In this document: positions 1 through 7,362 of the stretch, piece after piece | How the letters are laid out: each line of letters opens with the position of its first letter | Position numbering within the stretch: position 1 is the stretch's first letter | Assembly (NCBI GenBank): GCA_027294925.1 | Contig: JAPULM010000378.1 | Location: forward strand, 1-19,456 | DNA: 19,456 nt | Source: a bacterium | Lineage (GTDB): Bacteria; Tectomicrobia; Entotheonellia; Entotheonellales; Entotheonellaceae | Direction: 5' to 3' | The notes under the pieces: generated by a model | What the model was told of the DNA's origin: nothing | What the model saw: the letters and a program-made list of their open reading frames with translations, nothing else | Databases searched by the model: none | Position numbers and translations under genes: made by a program

Positions 1-1514
1 ATCGCTCCAATCGACTCGTCCAAGTGCACACCACGTTCGGCATACATATACCCTAGATAATTCAAGGCACTGGCATGTTGTGGATCCAGCACAATCGTAC
101 GCTTCATATGCGTCACTGAGGTTGCAAAATCACCAAGTTTCTCATACACCACACCAATATTAAAATGGTAGGTAGGATTTTCTGCATCCAGATCAACAGC
201 CGTACGCAAGCTGATTACAGCATCAACATAATTCTTTTCATCAGATTGCATCAGGCCGAGATAAAAATACACCTGCGCATTTTTTGGATCAATCTCAGCC
301 GCATGCGTCAGTACCTCGATCGCTTCCGATATATTATCCAACTGTTGATAGACATGCCCTAAATGGAGATAGAAGTTTATCGTCTTTGGACGCAGCGTAA
401 TGGCTGTCTGCAATTCCCGTAAGGCGGCCTCGTATTGCTCCAATTCCTCATGTGCCAGGGCAAGATAGTAGCGCGCATCTGCATCGTCAGGCTCAACCGA
501 CACAACAGATCGAAACACCTCCAAGGCTTTAACAAATTGTTTCTGCTCAAGATGAATCAATCCAATACGAAGACCAAGCCGTTGATTACGAGGCTCGAGC
601 TGCTGAAGCGTCTCGTACACATCGAGAGCCGCCCCCAGCTTCTGTTGTTGAATAAAGATTTCCCCCAACCGATGTCGCACCGCTTTGTTGTATGGGTTAA
701 CCTTCAAAACCTGGCGATATATAGCAACCGCCTCAGCGTGGCGTTTTTGGAGTTCATACACCGTACCAAGAACTCGTAAAGCATGCTCATATCGCGGTCG
801 CTTGGCAAGCGCTCGGTTCAAGACCTTCTCCGCCTCCTCGTATTCCCCCTTTTGTGCGTAAAGACGGCCAAGCCAATAAAGCCCGCTGAGTGAAGTAGGA
901 CGTCGGCGAAGCAACTCCTGAAACACGGCAAGCGCTTCGGCATTATTTTCTGCTTCGGCGTATAACATCCCTAAGCGAACATAGCCTTCTTCTTGATCGG
1001 GTAGGTACTTGATTGCCTGCCGAAATGCCTCTTGTGCCTCCGTTTGGCGTTGTAACTTTGTATAGATTCGTCCCATTAGCAAATGTGCCTGGGACATGCT
1101 CGGATCGATTTTGACGGCTTGTTGGTTGGTAGCTAAGGCCGCCATCATATCACCCTGACGCATTTTCAAACGGGCCAGTTCTGTGTATAAAAAAGCAGAA
1201 GTTGGCTGTTCCTCAATCGCTTTTTGCATCTCAGCGACCGCCTGGGCACGATCGGTATCTACTTTTTGTCGCAATTGATACGTGTAGAATTCGTAAGCAT
1301 AACTCAGCATGTAGTGGTAATAGGCGTGCCCTTTTTGGAGAACCACCTGCGCCCTATGAGCATCCGTTACGCTCACCTCCTTAATACCCGTAGCACCTGG
1401 AGACTGCGTTATCGCACAACCGCTCAAAAGCAAAAGACCTATAAACGCGGCCCAGAGGCGAGCTTGGCGCCATATTGTGATGGTCTTGCCTGCTGAACCG
1501 ATATGGTTCTTCAT
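1..1514 (-). CDS. TPR-repeat lipoprotein, C-terminus outside the window
   Basis: The reading frame is open from the ATG at 1512-1514 to the left edge (504 codons visible) with no frameshift. The N-terminus has a basic stretch, a hydrophobic run and a lipobox LLSGC with the acylated cysteine at residue 33, so this is predicted to be a secreted lipoprotein. From about residue 105 to the edge there are about twelve 34-residue tetratricopeptide repeats, recognisable by the recurring LG..Y and A...Y/F pattern and by P at repeat ends. TPR solenoids bind protein partners; the partner here is unknown. The last visible repeat contains ALNYLGYMYAERG, a form I associate with long TPR lipoproteins of delta-proteobacteria-like lineages (inference). 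An AGGGGGTG ribosome site lies just upstream. The start is one base past the stop of the dciA-like gene, so translation is probably coupled to it. Confidence 0.85.
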   Translation of the reverse strand, partial: MKNHIGSAGKTITIWRQARLWAAFIGLLLLSGCAITQSPGATGIKEVSVTDAHRAQVVLQKGHAYYHYMLSYAYEFYTYQLRQKVDTDRAQAVAEMQKAIEEQPTSAFLYTELARLKMRQGDMMAALATNQQAVKIDPSMSQAHLLMGRIYTKLQRQTEAQEAFRQAIKYLPDQEEGYVRLGMLYAEAENNAEALAVFQELLRRRPTSLSGLYWLGRLYAQKGEYEEAEKVLNRALAKRPRYEHALRVLGTVYELQKRHAEAVAIYRQVLKVNPYNKAVRHRLGEIFIQQQKLGAALDVYETLQQLEPRNQRLGLRIGLIHLEQKQFVKALEVFRSVVSVEPDDADARYYLALAHEELEQYEAALRELQTAITLRPKTINFYLHLGHVYQQLDNISEAIEVLTHAAEIDPKNAQVYFYLGLMQSDEKNYVDAVISLRTAVDLDAENPTYHFNIGVVYEKLGDFATSVTHMKRTIVLDPQHASALNYLGYMYAERGVHLDESIGA

Positions 1515-1515
1515 A

Positions 1516-1995
1516 TCACCCCCTACTTTTTAACTGCCAACTCCGTCGCCAGGCACGCTGTACAGCCTCACGTAAAACGGTGTCCGCAATGTCAGCAGTA
1601 TCCTCCAGCACCTGACGCTCCTCTTCACCAGTAAGAGGAAGAAACGCTCTAGCGTCTTCAACTTGCGGGCTTGGTACCGGCACCTGCGAAGCCAGTACAA
1701 AATGGAGTTTGCCTAACGGAACATCACCAAGTACCCGACGGATATTCCGTAATAGCTGGGTTTGATAAAATGTGATTTGTTGTAGCCAAATGGCATCTGC
1801 GACGGTTATAAACAAGACACGCGACCGTATACGTTCCGGCTGCGCGACAGACGCAATTTGCGCACCTGCAATCTTCTCCCAATGCTGCGTAAGCTGCGCT
1901 AGCAACATGACGCGATCGAGGCCTGCCTGGCGCAACACCTTCGTCAAAGCGGGTGCTAGCAGCTGTAATCCTGTACTAGACGCCTGTCGAGCCAT
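1516..1995 (-). CDS. dciA: DciA-like DUF721 protein (replicative helicase loader/operator)
   Basis: This 159-residue protein has the DUF721/DciA pattern: a tryptophan in QHWEKIAG (W39), then a beta-rich stretch ending in VADAIWLQQITFYQ (W70) and LLRNIRRVLG. DciA binds the replicative helicase DnaB and is the ancestral bacterial replacement for DnaC/DnaI loaders; that role is known for the family and inferred here. The C-terminal 50 residues are charged and probably helical or disordered. The frame can be extended upstream to an ATG at 2052, but that start has no ribosome site. The ATG at 1993-1995 is preceded by GGGAG at proper spacing, so I chose it. It overlaps the end of the upstream acyltransferase gene by about 20 bases and is followed one base later by the TPR lipoprotein start, so the three genes are probably co-transcribed. 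Confidence 0.75.
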   Translation of the reverse strand: MARQASSTGLQLLAPALTKVLRQAGLDRVMLLAQLTQHWEKIAGAQIASVAQPERIRSRVLFITVADAIWLQQITFYQTQLLRNIRRVLGDVPLGKLHFVLASQVPVPSPQVEDARAFLPLTGEEERQVLEDTADIADTVLREAVQRAWRRSWQLKSRG

Positions 1996-2725
1996 TGGGT
2001 ATCTCCCGTGACGGCCCATGTCGTCTAGAAACCGATGTGACTGATGATTCATCAGGTTCTAACAGCATGGCAATGGCTCCCATAACCTCCCTCACAATCG
2101 CCTCAGCCGTCTCTTTCGTATCGGGCCGTGTATAATATTGCTGCAAATCCAACGGCTGACCATAACGAATACCAATCGAAGGACGACAACGGAACAGGCG
2201 ACGGACGCTCGGCCAGACTTGATTTGTTCCCCATATAGCAGCCGGCACGACGACTGGACGAGTGTCGTAAATAAGCTTTCCAACCATGCGCTTGCCTTTG
2301 CCTAAACATCCATCCAGGCTGCGCGTCCCTTCCGGAAACAACATCAACTTTCCAGTCCTCATATGTTCCTCTATCCGGCGTATAGCACGTAAATCACCCC
2401 GGCCACGCCGAACCGGGAAAGCGCCCAATGATGCAATAGCTCGTCCAAAGATAGGCAGGCGAAACAGTTCGGCCTTGGCTGGCGCCGAAATGAACTGTAC
2501 CCCCTGTATCGTCATAATAGAATAAGGAATTAATAAGGTATCGAGCAAAGAAATATGATTGCTCGCCAACACCACATCATCTTCCGAGATATGCTCCGCT
2601 CCGGCAATGTGCAAACGCGAAGTCAAGCGGAAAAATAAACCAACGATTCCATACGCTAGGTGGAGCCGCCAACGTGCCCCACGGGAACGTTCGGAGAAAG
2701 GCCGGAGATGATTAGAAGTCTGCAC
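1976..2725 (-). CDS. plsC: 1-acyl-sn-glycerol-3-phosphate acyltransferase (PlsC family)
   Basis: This 249-residue protein carries the acyltransferase signature blocks in order: NHISLLD (the H-X4-D catalytic motif, H57 and D62), GAFPVRRGRGD, LFPEGTRS (residues 129-136, glycerol-phosphate binding) and VVVPAAIWG. PlsC-family enzymes transfer a fatty acyl group to lysophosphatidic acid, or to related lyso-acceptors, at the inner face of the membrane during phospholipid synthesis. A hydrophobic segment near residues 22-36 would hold it at the membrane. The start is a GTG at 2723-2725 with no clear ribosome site; no in-frame ATG lies before the conserved core. Its 3' end overlaps the dciA-like gene. 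Exact acceptor specificity cannot be read from sequence; an ornithine-lipid or other lyso-lipid acyltransferase is an alternative. Confidence 0.85.
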   Translation of the reverse strand: MQTSNHLRPFSERSRGARWRLHLAYGIVGLFFRLTSRLHIAGAEHISEDDVVLASNHISLLDTLLIPYSIMTIQGVQFISAPAKAELFRLPIFGRAIASLGAFPVRRGRGDLRAIRRIEEHMRTGKLMLFPEGTRSLDGCLGKGKRMVGKLIYDTRPVVVPAAIWGTNQVWPSVRRLFRCRPSIGIRYGQPLDLQQYYTRPDTKETAEAIVREVMGAIAMLLEPDESSVTSVSRRHGPSREIPNGSTGV

Positions 2726-2787
2726 GGTAGTATCTAACTAACCTAGCATATCGGAAAAATGCGCTGTATTTTAGGAATCCGCTCAAA

Positions 2788-2816
2788 ATTATAGCCCGAT
2801 ACAAAAGCACACGCAA
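2788..2816 (-). promoter_or_regulatory. Sigma70-type promoter for the plsC-dciA-TPR operon
   Basis: On the minus strand a perfect TATAAT (-10, 2788-2793) lies 17 bases downstream of TTGCGT (-35, 2811-2816). This predicts a transcription start near 2780 and a leader of about 55 bases before the GTG start of plsC. It is the best sigma70 match I found in the window. Confidence 0.6.
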
Positions 2817-2867
2817 ATGTCACAGCCCTTTGCAAAAGATGCCTCTCCATGTCTACCTGAACTGTCA

Positions 2868-2896
2868 TTGACATTCTGAAGCAATTTGTTTACGCT
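2868..2896 (+). promoter_or_regulatory. Candidate sigma70-type promoter for yqaA-manC-uppP
   Basis: TTGACA (consensus -35) at 2868-2873 is followed after exactly 17 bases by TACGCT at 2891-2896, a partial -10. Transcription would start near 2903 and run through a leader of about 280 bases, including a repeat copy, before yqaA. The weak -10 suggests either moderate strength or dependence on a regulator. Confidence 0.45.
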
Positions 2897-2897
2897 G

Positions 2898-2917
2898 AGA
2901 TAACGTATACCGTATCT
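2898..2917. promoter_or_regulatory. 20-bp dyad over a predicted transcription start (operator candidate)
   Basis: The segment reads AGATA-N2-GTATAC-N2-TATCT, so 16 of 20 positions are two-fold symmetric. It begins one base after the predicted -10 box of the plus-strand promoter, where a repressor would block open-complex formation. No regulator gene is adjacent, so the binding protein is unknown. Confidence 0.4.
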
Positions 2918-3059
2918 TGCTTGTATCCCACAGGCCGTTATCCATCAGCATGCGCCTTATTACCTGAGCTGCTGGAAGCCCCAATCGGTAGCACGTTGCA
3001 GGCTAAAGTTTGCATCGTTTATCTCCGATAATTCGTTGTCACTCTTCACTCATACAGCC

Positions 3060-3143
3060 GGGCAGAAGTCCCTGAGCGGTTCTACATGTCGTATCACATT
3101 TAATAACAACCTGTCCTATCCCGCCAACTGGCAGGGTGATTGC
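3060..3143 (+). repeat. Dispersed intergenic repeat, copy A, with hairpin
   Basis: Copy A has two parts. The first 42 bases (3060-3101) recur inverted at 5711-5752 with only two mismatches. The second part (about 3102-3143) contains the hairpin arms CCCGCCA and TGGCAGGG and recurs, diverged, at 7363-7405 on the minus strand, sharing AATAAC, CCTRTCCTAYCC and CTGGCAGGG. The copy lies wholly in the leader of yqaA. It has no long ORF of its own, although a frame runs through it and could mislead gene callers into an over-extended yqaA start. Confidence 0.75.
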
Positions 3144-3182
3144 GGTATGTCTGGATTAGAAAGCACCGTACAAGGCCACTTC

Positions 3183-3812
3183 ATGGTTCCCATTGCTCAA
3201 TCCCAATCCACCTTCAAGCCTGGCGTTATACGTCGTCTTTACGATTGGGTTCTGCATTGGGCGCAAACCCCTTACGGCTTAATCGCTCTCATTGTCGTGG
3301 CTTTCAGCGAATCATCTTTTTTTCCTATTCCGCCGGACCCATTGCTCATTGCCATGGGCCTGGTCTTGCCTCAACGTGCCTTCTTTTATGCACTCATATG
3401 TTCAATCAGTTCAGTCTTAGGTGGTTGCTTTGGATATATCTTGGGGTGGGGGCTTTGGGGGTCGCTTGAACCATTCTTTTTCACCTATATACCGGGCTTC
3501 ACACCTGGCCTGTTTGAAACCGTGCAGACCAAGTACGAACAGTACAGCTTCTGGGTTGTCTTCACAGCTGGTTTTACGCCAATTCCATACAAAGTGTTCA
3601 CCTTGGCTGCTGGCGTTTTCGGCATTAATCTTTGGATTTTCTTGCTTGCCTCAGGTCTAAGTCGCTCGGCTCGATTTTTTCTAATCGGATTGCTCATCTG
3701 GCAGTTCGGCGCCCCAGTCAAAACATTTATCGATCGCTACTTTAACCTTTTATCTGTATTATTTATCATCTTACTCATCCTGGGATTCACTATTATTAAG
3801 CTTGCACTATGA
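3183..3812 (+). CDS. yqaA: YqaA-family membrane protein (VTT/DedA-like)
   Basis: The 209-residue protein is strongly hydrophobic, with about five membrane segments. It has hallmarks of the VTT (DedA-like) fold: FSESSFFPIPPDPLL (E43 and D52, the acidic residues before the re-entrant loop), a glycine-rich LGGCFGYILGWGLWG helix, and FTPIPYKVFTLAAG (131-144) followed by R161 and R164. Some DedA-superfamily members return undecaprenyl phosphate across the membrane; a role of that sort is inferred, not shown. I chose the ATG at 3183, which has AAGG eight bases upstream. An ATG at 3147 is also possible and would place its ribosome site in the repeat hairpin. A frame to 3036 exists but is only repeat sequence. 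The stop overlaps the manC start (ATGA), so the two are translationally coupled. Confidence 0.85.
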   Translation: MVPIAQSQSTFKPGVIRRLYDWVLHWAQTPYGLIALIVVAFSESSFFPIPPDPLLIAMGLVLPQRAFFYALICSISSVLGGCFGYILGWGLWGSLEPFFFTYIPGFTPGLFETVQTKYEQYSFWVVFTAGFTPIPYKVFTLAAGVFGINLWIFLLASGLSRSARFFLIGLLIWQFGAPVKTFIDRYFNLLSVLFIILLILGFTIIKLAL

Positions 3813-4885
3813 ACCTTTTTACAACTGTTCTCGCTGGTGGAAGTGGAACCCGCTTCTGGCCTAAAAGCCGCACGGATACGCCGAAACAATTTCTGATCCT
3901 ACAAGGCACACGGTCACTGCTCCAAAATACGATTGAACGTATCTTGCCCTTGCTCCCATCAAGCCATATACAGGTTGTCACGGCATCTCACCAGCACCAA
4001 AAGACCCTGCAACAACTACCCGAGCTTCTCCCAGAAAACATTCTGAGCGAACCTATTGGACGTAACACTGCCGCTGCTGTCGGACTGGCGGCCATTCATC
4101 TCATCGCCAACGACCCCGAAGCCATCATGGTCGTTTTGCCTGCCGACCATGTTATCCCCGACAGTCTTGCCTTTTGCACCACCATCCGCCAAGCTGTCGA
4201 AGTCGTCCAACAGCATAATGTTTTAATGACACTAGGCATTCATCCGACATATCCCGCCACCGGCTACGGCTACATAGAGTCAGGAGATAGCCTGACAACC
4301 CCTAACGTACCTACAGCCTGTCAGGTCACCCAATTCACCGAAAAACCTGCCGCCGATGTGGCGGCTCATTATGTTACTTCCGGTCGGCATTACTGGAACT
4401 GCGGTATCTTCATATGGCAAGCCGCAACGATCCTTGAAGAGATTGCCACCCATCTGCCAGACCTTTGGCAAGGGCTACAGACCTATAGCGCAGCGTTGCA
4501 GGCGGGAGCTAGCGCCGACATTTTGTACCAGCACTATGCTCAACTTCCTAATATTTCGATTGATTATGGTGTTCTTGAACGTTCATCACGTGTCGGCGTT
4601 CTACCCGTTACGTTTGCCTGGAGCGACGTAGGTAGCTGGCGCAGTTTAGCAGATCTGCACGCAGCAGATGAAAATGGCAATGTAGTCGTTGGCAATCATC
4701 TTAGCCAAGACTCGACCGGGCTAATCGTGTATAGCCCCAATAAACTTGTAGCGACAATTGGTCTAACCGATCTCATTATTGTGCAAACGGATGACGCGCT
4801 TCTGATTTGTCCGAAAAATCGTGACCAGGAGGTACGCGACCTGGTCGCAGCGTTACAGCAACGTGGACAAACAGACTACCTCTGA
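3809..4885 (+). CDS. manC: Mannose-1-phosphate guanylyltransferase
   Basis: This 358-residue nucleotidyltransferase makes GDP-mannose from mannose-1-phosphate and GTP in the cytoplasm. The N-terminus has the family signature LAGGSGTRFWPKSR followed by PKQFL (residues 8-29). Further on are VVLPADHVIPD (metal and nucleotide site), TGYGYIESG, FTEKP (sugar binding), WNCGIFIW, IDYGVLERS and WSDVGSWRSL. The length fits the short, monofunctional form; the C-terminal cupin isomerase domain of bifunctional ManC/AlgA enzymes is absent, so mannose-6-phosphate isomerase must be encoded elsewhere. It sits between a DedA-like membrane protein and undecaprenyl-diphosphatase, overlapping the first by four bases and ending five bases before the second. 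The grouping points to surface polysaccharide or glycolipid synthesis. GTP specificity over other nucleotides is inferred from family motifs. Confidence 0.9.
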   Translation: MNLFTTVLAGGSGTRFWPKSRTDTPKQFLILQGTRSLLQNTIERILPLLPSSHIQVVTASHQHQKTLQQLPELLPENILSEPIGRNTAAAVGLAAIHLIANDPEAIMVVLPADHVIPDSLAFCTTIRQAVEVVQQHNVLMTLGIHPTYPATGYGYIESGDSLTTPNVPTACQVTQFTEKPAADVAAHYVTSGRHYWNCGIFIWQAATILEEIATHLPDLWQGLQTYSAALQAGASADILYQHYAQLPNISIDYGVLERSSRVGVLPVTFAWSDVGSWRSLADLHAADENGNVVVGNHLSQDSTGLIVYSPNKLVATIGLTDLIIVQTDDALLICPKNRDQEVRDLVAALQQRGQTDYL

Positions 4886-4890
4886 GGCCC

Positions 4891-5718
4891 ATGACACTTC
4901 TTCAAGCTTTGCTCCTTGGTGTGCTCCAGGGCCTGACAGAATTTCTACCTGTGAGTAGCTCCGGACATCTAGTCTTACTCCAACACGCCTTTGGTTTGCA
5001 CGAACCTGAATTGCTCTTCGATATTCTTGTCCACGTTGCCACATTAATCGCAGTTTTCATCTTCTATCGCCGTGATCTGTGGGAACTGGTACAGGCATGT
5101 CCAGGTCTGTCGGCAATTTTTTACCCGACACGCTCAGACCCCGAGCATCATCTCGCCGCCACCAGGCGCCTTGGTCTGTTTCTGTTAATCGCCAACATTC
5201 CAACGGCGCTAATCGGCCTTACATTCGCCACCGGGATCGAGCAACTCTTTGCTACGCCATGGGCTGTTGGCGGTGCCTTGATCATCACAGGATGTCTACT
5301 CTGGAGTCTCAAATATGTGACGGAATCCCGTCATGACGTACACGATATGCACGTCGGACACGCGCTGCTACTTGGTGTCATACAGGGTCTTGCCATTATA
5401 CCGGGCATTTCACGCTCCGGTAGCACGATTGCCGTCGCCCTATGGTGTGGGTTAAGCCGGGAATCCGCCGCGCGCTTCTCTTTTTTAATGGCGATTCCGG
5501 CCATTTTGGGTGCTATGCTGTTAAACAGCAGGGCGTTGGGGGCACTCTCAGGCGATCAAATGAATCTCGTACTAGGCGGGATGTTCACAGCACTCGTGGT
5601 CGGATACATTGCACTACGCTTTCTATTACGTTTACTCATGCGCGGCAATTTCTGGCGCTTTGCCATCTACTGCTGGGTGGCTGGCAGCGTGGCAATTCTT
5701 ATGTCAATCCAAATGTGA
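4891..5718 (+). CDS. uppP: Undecaprenyl-diphosphatase (BacA/UppP)
   Basis: This 275-residue integral membrane protein matches UppP in length and motifs. The first conserved repeat is LQGLTEFLPVSSSGHLVL (E17, S22-S24, H26) and the second is IQGLAIIPGISRSGSTIAV (S174, R175, S176), the inverted-repeat catalytic half-sites of the family. UppP removes a phosphate from undecaprenyl pyrophosphate outside the membrane, recycling the lipid carrier for peptidoglycan and other glycans, and gives bacitracin tolerance when abundant. About seven or eight membrane segments are visible. It lies five bases after manC on the same transcript. Its last codon and TGA stop fall inside the 42-bp repeat copy C, so the extreme C-terminus may have been reshaped when that repeat arrived. 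Confidence 0.95.
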   Translation: MTLLQALLLGVLQGLTEFLPVSSSGHLVLLQHAFGLHEPELLFDILVHVATLIAVFIFYRRDLWELVQACPGLSAIFYPTRSDPEHHLAATRRLGLFLLIANIPTALIGLTFATGIEQLFATPWAVGGALIITGCLLWSLKYVTESRHDVHDMHVGHALLLGVIQGLAIIPGISRSGSTIAVALWCGLSRESAARFSFLMAIPAILGAMLLNSRALGALSGDQMNLVLGGMFTALVVGYIALRFLLRLLMRGNFWRFAIYCWVAGSVAILMSIQM

Positions 5719-5752
5719 TACGACATGTAGAATCGATCAGGGACTTCTGCCC
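5711..5752 (-). repeat. Dispersed repeat, copy C (inverted partner of copy A)
   Basis: The reverse complement matches 3060-3101 at 40 of 42 positions, including GGGCAGAAGTCCCTGA and TTCTACATGTCGTATC. Similarity stops abruptly at both ends, and the hairpin half present in copies A and B is missing. It fills most of the 50-base gap between the convergent ends of uppP and aroQ and includes the uppP stop codon. It could act as part of a bidirectional terminator, but no U-tract is visible. Confidence 0.8.
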
Positions 5753-5768
5753 GACGGTGCGCAGCGTT

Positions 5769-6242
5769 TCACCCGTTGTCGGTCTTTGTATCCTCATCCT
5801 GACGCAACAAATTACAGGCGGCAGCCAAAGCCAGCTGGTAACTAAACGCCCCAAAGCCCGCCACCTGTCCAACCGCAATATCGGCAAAGTAGGAATGTTT
5901 TCGGAACGCTTCACGACAGTAAATATTGGATAGATGGACTTCAATGAGGGGCAGACCGACAGCAAGCACGGCGTCACGCATGGCGACACTGGTATGCGTA
6001 AACGCGGCCGGATTGATAATTAAAATATCAGCCCGCGTCCCGATCTGTTGAATATGATCGACCAGTTCACCCTCATGATTCGACTGTAAGATATCAATGT
6101 CGTGTCCCACCTGTTGCGCCTCCTGGCGCAACATCGCATTAATGACCTCGAGTGACGTCTGACCGTATATCTGCTGCTCACGTGTGCCGAGCAAGTTTAA
6201 ATTAGGACCGTGAAGAACGAGTATAAAACCCACTGCTCTCAC
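5769..6242 (-). CDS. aroQ: 3-dehydroquinate dehydratase, type II
   Basis: This 157-residue enzyme dehydrates 3-dehydroquinate to 3-dehydroshikimate, step 3 of the shikimate pathway. Type II motifs are all present: LHGPNLNLLGTREQQIYG (R21 and catalytic Y26), NPAAFTHTSVAMRDA (N77, H83) and EVHLSNIYCREAFR (H103, R110). Type II enzymes form dodecamers in the cytoplasm. The start is a GTG at 6240-6242 that overlaps the aroB stop (GTGA), so translation is coupled; a second GTG three codons later is possible. The neighbouring aroB makes its substrate, which supports the assignment. The C-terminal tail after NLL is charged and dispensable-looking. Confidence 0.95.
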   Translation of the reverse strand: MRAVGFILVLHGPNLNLLGTREQQIYGQTSLEVINAMLRQEAQQVGHDIDILQSNHEGELVDHIQQIGTRADILIINPAAFTHTSVAMRDAVLAVGLPLIEVHLSNIYCREAFRKHSYFADIAVGQVAGFGAFSYQLALAAACNLLRQDEDTKTDNG

Positions 6243-7333
6243 TCTTGTTGACTAAGCAAAGCCTGAATCGTATCAAATGGCACGGCCTGATTAAACACAA
6301 CCGAGCCAATATCCTGCATGAGAACAAACCGGGCCGTACCCTGAACCGCTTTTTTATCATGCGACATGGCATCTAGCAACTGTTCAGAGGCAATGCCATC
6401 ATATGTCACCGGCAGATGCAGAGCACGTAAAAGTTCAACTAGCCGCTGTCGGGCCTCTGCATGGCAATATCCAAGACGCTCTGACAACGAAGCCACTAGA
6501 GCCATACCAATGGCAACCGCCTCACCATGGGAATATTGCGTATAAGCCGTCACCGCCTCCAAGGCATGCCCAATGGTATGACCAAAATTGAGAATCGCTC
6601 TCAGTCCGCGCTCGGTAGGGTCCTGTTGCACCACGTCAACCTTGACCGCTATCGCCCGTTCGATCAACTTTGCCAACGCCTGTTCCTGACGGTTTTGAAC
6701 GGCGTCAACATGGTCCTCTATGAAGGTAAACAGCTCGGCATCGGTGATGACAGCGGCTTTGACGACTTCACTCAAGCCACAGAGGTATTCACGCTCTGGC
6801 AAAGATTGCAACAGGGTGATATCGGTAAATACCGCATACGGCGAATAGAAGGCGCCAATCAGATTTTTGCCAAGTTCATGGTTAACAGCCGTCTTACCCC
6901 CAACGCTACTATCAACCATGGCGAGTAACGAAGTCGGAATTTGTAGTAAAGGAATACCGCGCATATAGGTCGCAGCAACGAAGCCGCTGAGATCCCCAAT
7001 AACGCCCCCCCCTAATGCACAAATAAGACTCTGACGATCAGCTCCGGATTGTATCAAATGCGTGAATAGCTGAGAGGCAGACGACAGGGTTTTACTCTGT
7101 TCGCCTTCCGCTACTAGATACGTTGAAACCTTAAAACCCGATGCCTGTAGTGACGCCACCACGGTCGCGCCATACAGATCAGCCAGAGCAGGGTGAGAGA
7201 TCAAAAAGGCACGACGACCAGAGGTCAGCACAGCCGCATGTGTACCGATCTCCGCCAACACACCCGTTCCAATATGGATATCATACTGCTCAGTCGGCGT
7301 ACAGACAGGAATGCGGTGTGACATCGATGCCAT
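6239..7333 (-). CDS. aroB: 3-dehydroquinate synthase
   Basis: AroB converts DAHP to 3-dehydroquinate, step 2 of the shikimate pathway, using NAD+ and a divalent metal. Visible signatures are the NAD-binding GGGVIGDLSGF (108-118), QIPTSLLAMVDSSVGGKTAVN, the metal ligands in SEVVK (E189), FGHTIGHALE (H252) and SHGEAVAIGM (H269), and the late SHDKKA segment. I chose the ATG at 7331-7333, giving 364 residues, the usual size, with a GGCGAG site upstream. A TTG at 7364-7366 would add 11 residues encoded by the edge of the repeat and is less likely. It is followed by aroQ with a four-base overlap. It lies downstream of the pilMNOPQ set, a linkage also common in gammaproteobacteria, where aroK usually sits between; aroK is absent here. 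Confidence 0.95.
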   Translation of the reverse strand: MASMSHRIPVCTPTEQYDIHIGTGVLAEIGTHAAVLTSGRRAFLISHPALADLYGATVVASLQASGFKVSTYLVAEGEQSKTLSSASQLFTHLIQSGADRQSLICALGGGVIGDLSGFVAATYMRGIPLLQIPTSLLAMVDSSVGGKTAVNHELGKNLIGAFYSPYAVFTDITLLQSLPEREYLCGLSEVVKAAVITDAELFTFIEDHVDAVQNRQEQALAKLIERAIAVKVDVVQQDPTERGLRAILNFGHTIGHALEAVTAYTQYSHGEAVAIGMALVASLSERLGYCHAEARQRLVELLRALHLPVTYDGIASEQLLDAMSHDKKAVQGTARFVLMQDIGSVVFNQAVPFDTIQALLSQQE

Positions 7334-7362
7334 GAATTTATCTCGCCTAGGTATTGCGTATA

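Noticed and set aside
165..779. Plus-strand frames opposite the TPR gene
   Set aside because: They are antisense to a clear TPR-coding frame and show no domain or ribosome site.
1276..1292. Similarity of GATACGTGTAGAATTCG to part of the dispersed repeat
   Set aside because: It is short, gapped and lies inside the intact TPR coding frame; chance resemblance is enough to explain it.
3060..3143. Integron attC site or dif/Xer site
   Set aside because: The RYYYAAC/GTTRRRY core pairs and the dif arms could not be found in the right positions, and copies A and C are in opposite orientation, unlike cassette arrays.
3036..3182. Longer yqaA reading frame starting at a TTG at 3036
   Set aside because: The extra residues are encoded by the intergenic repeat, carry no family pattern, and lack a ribosome site.
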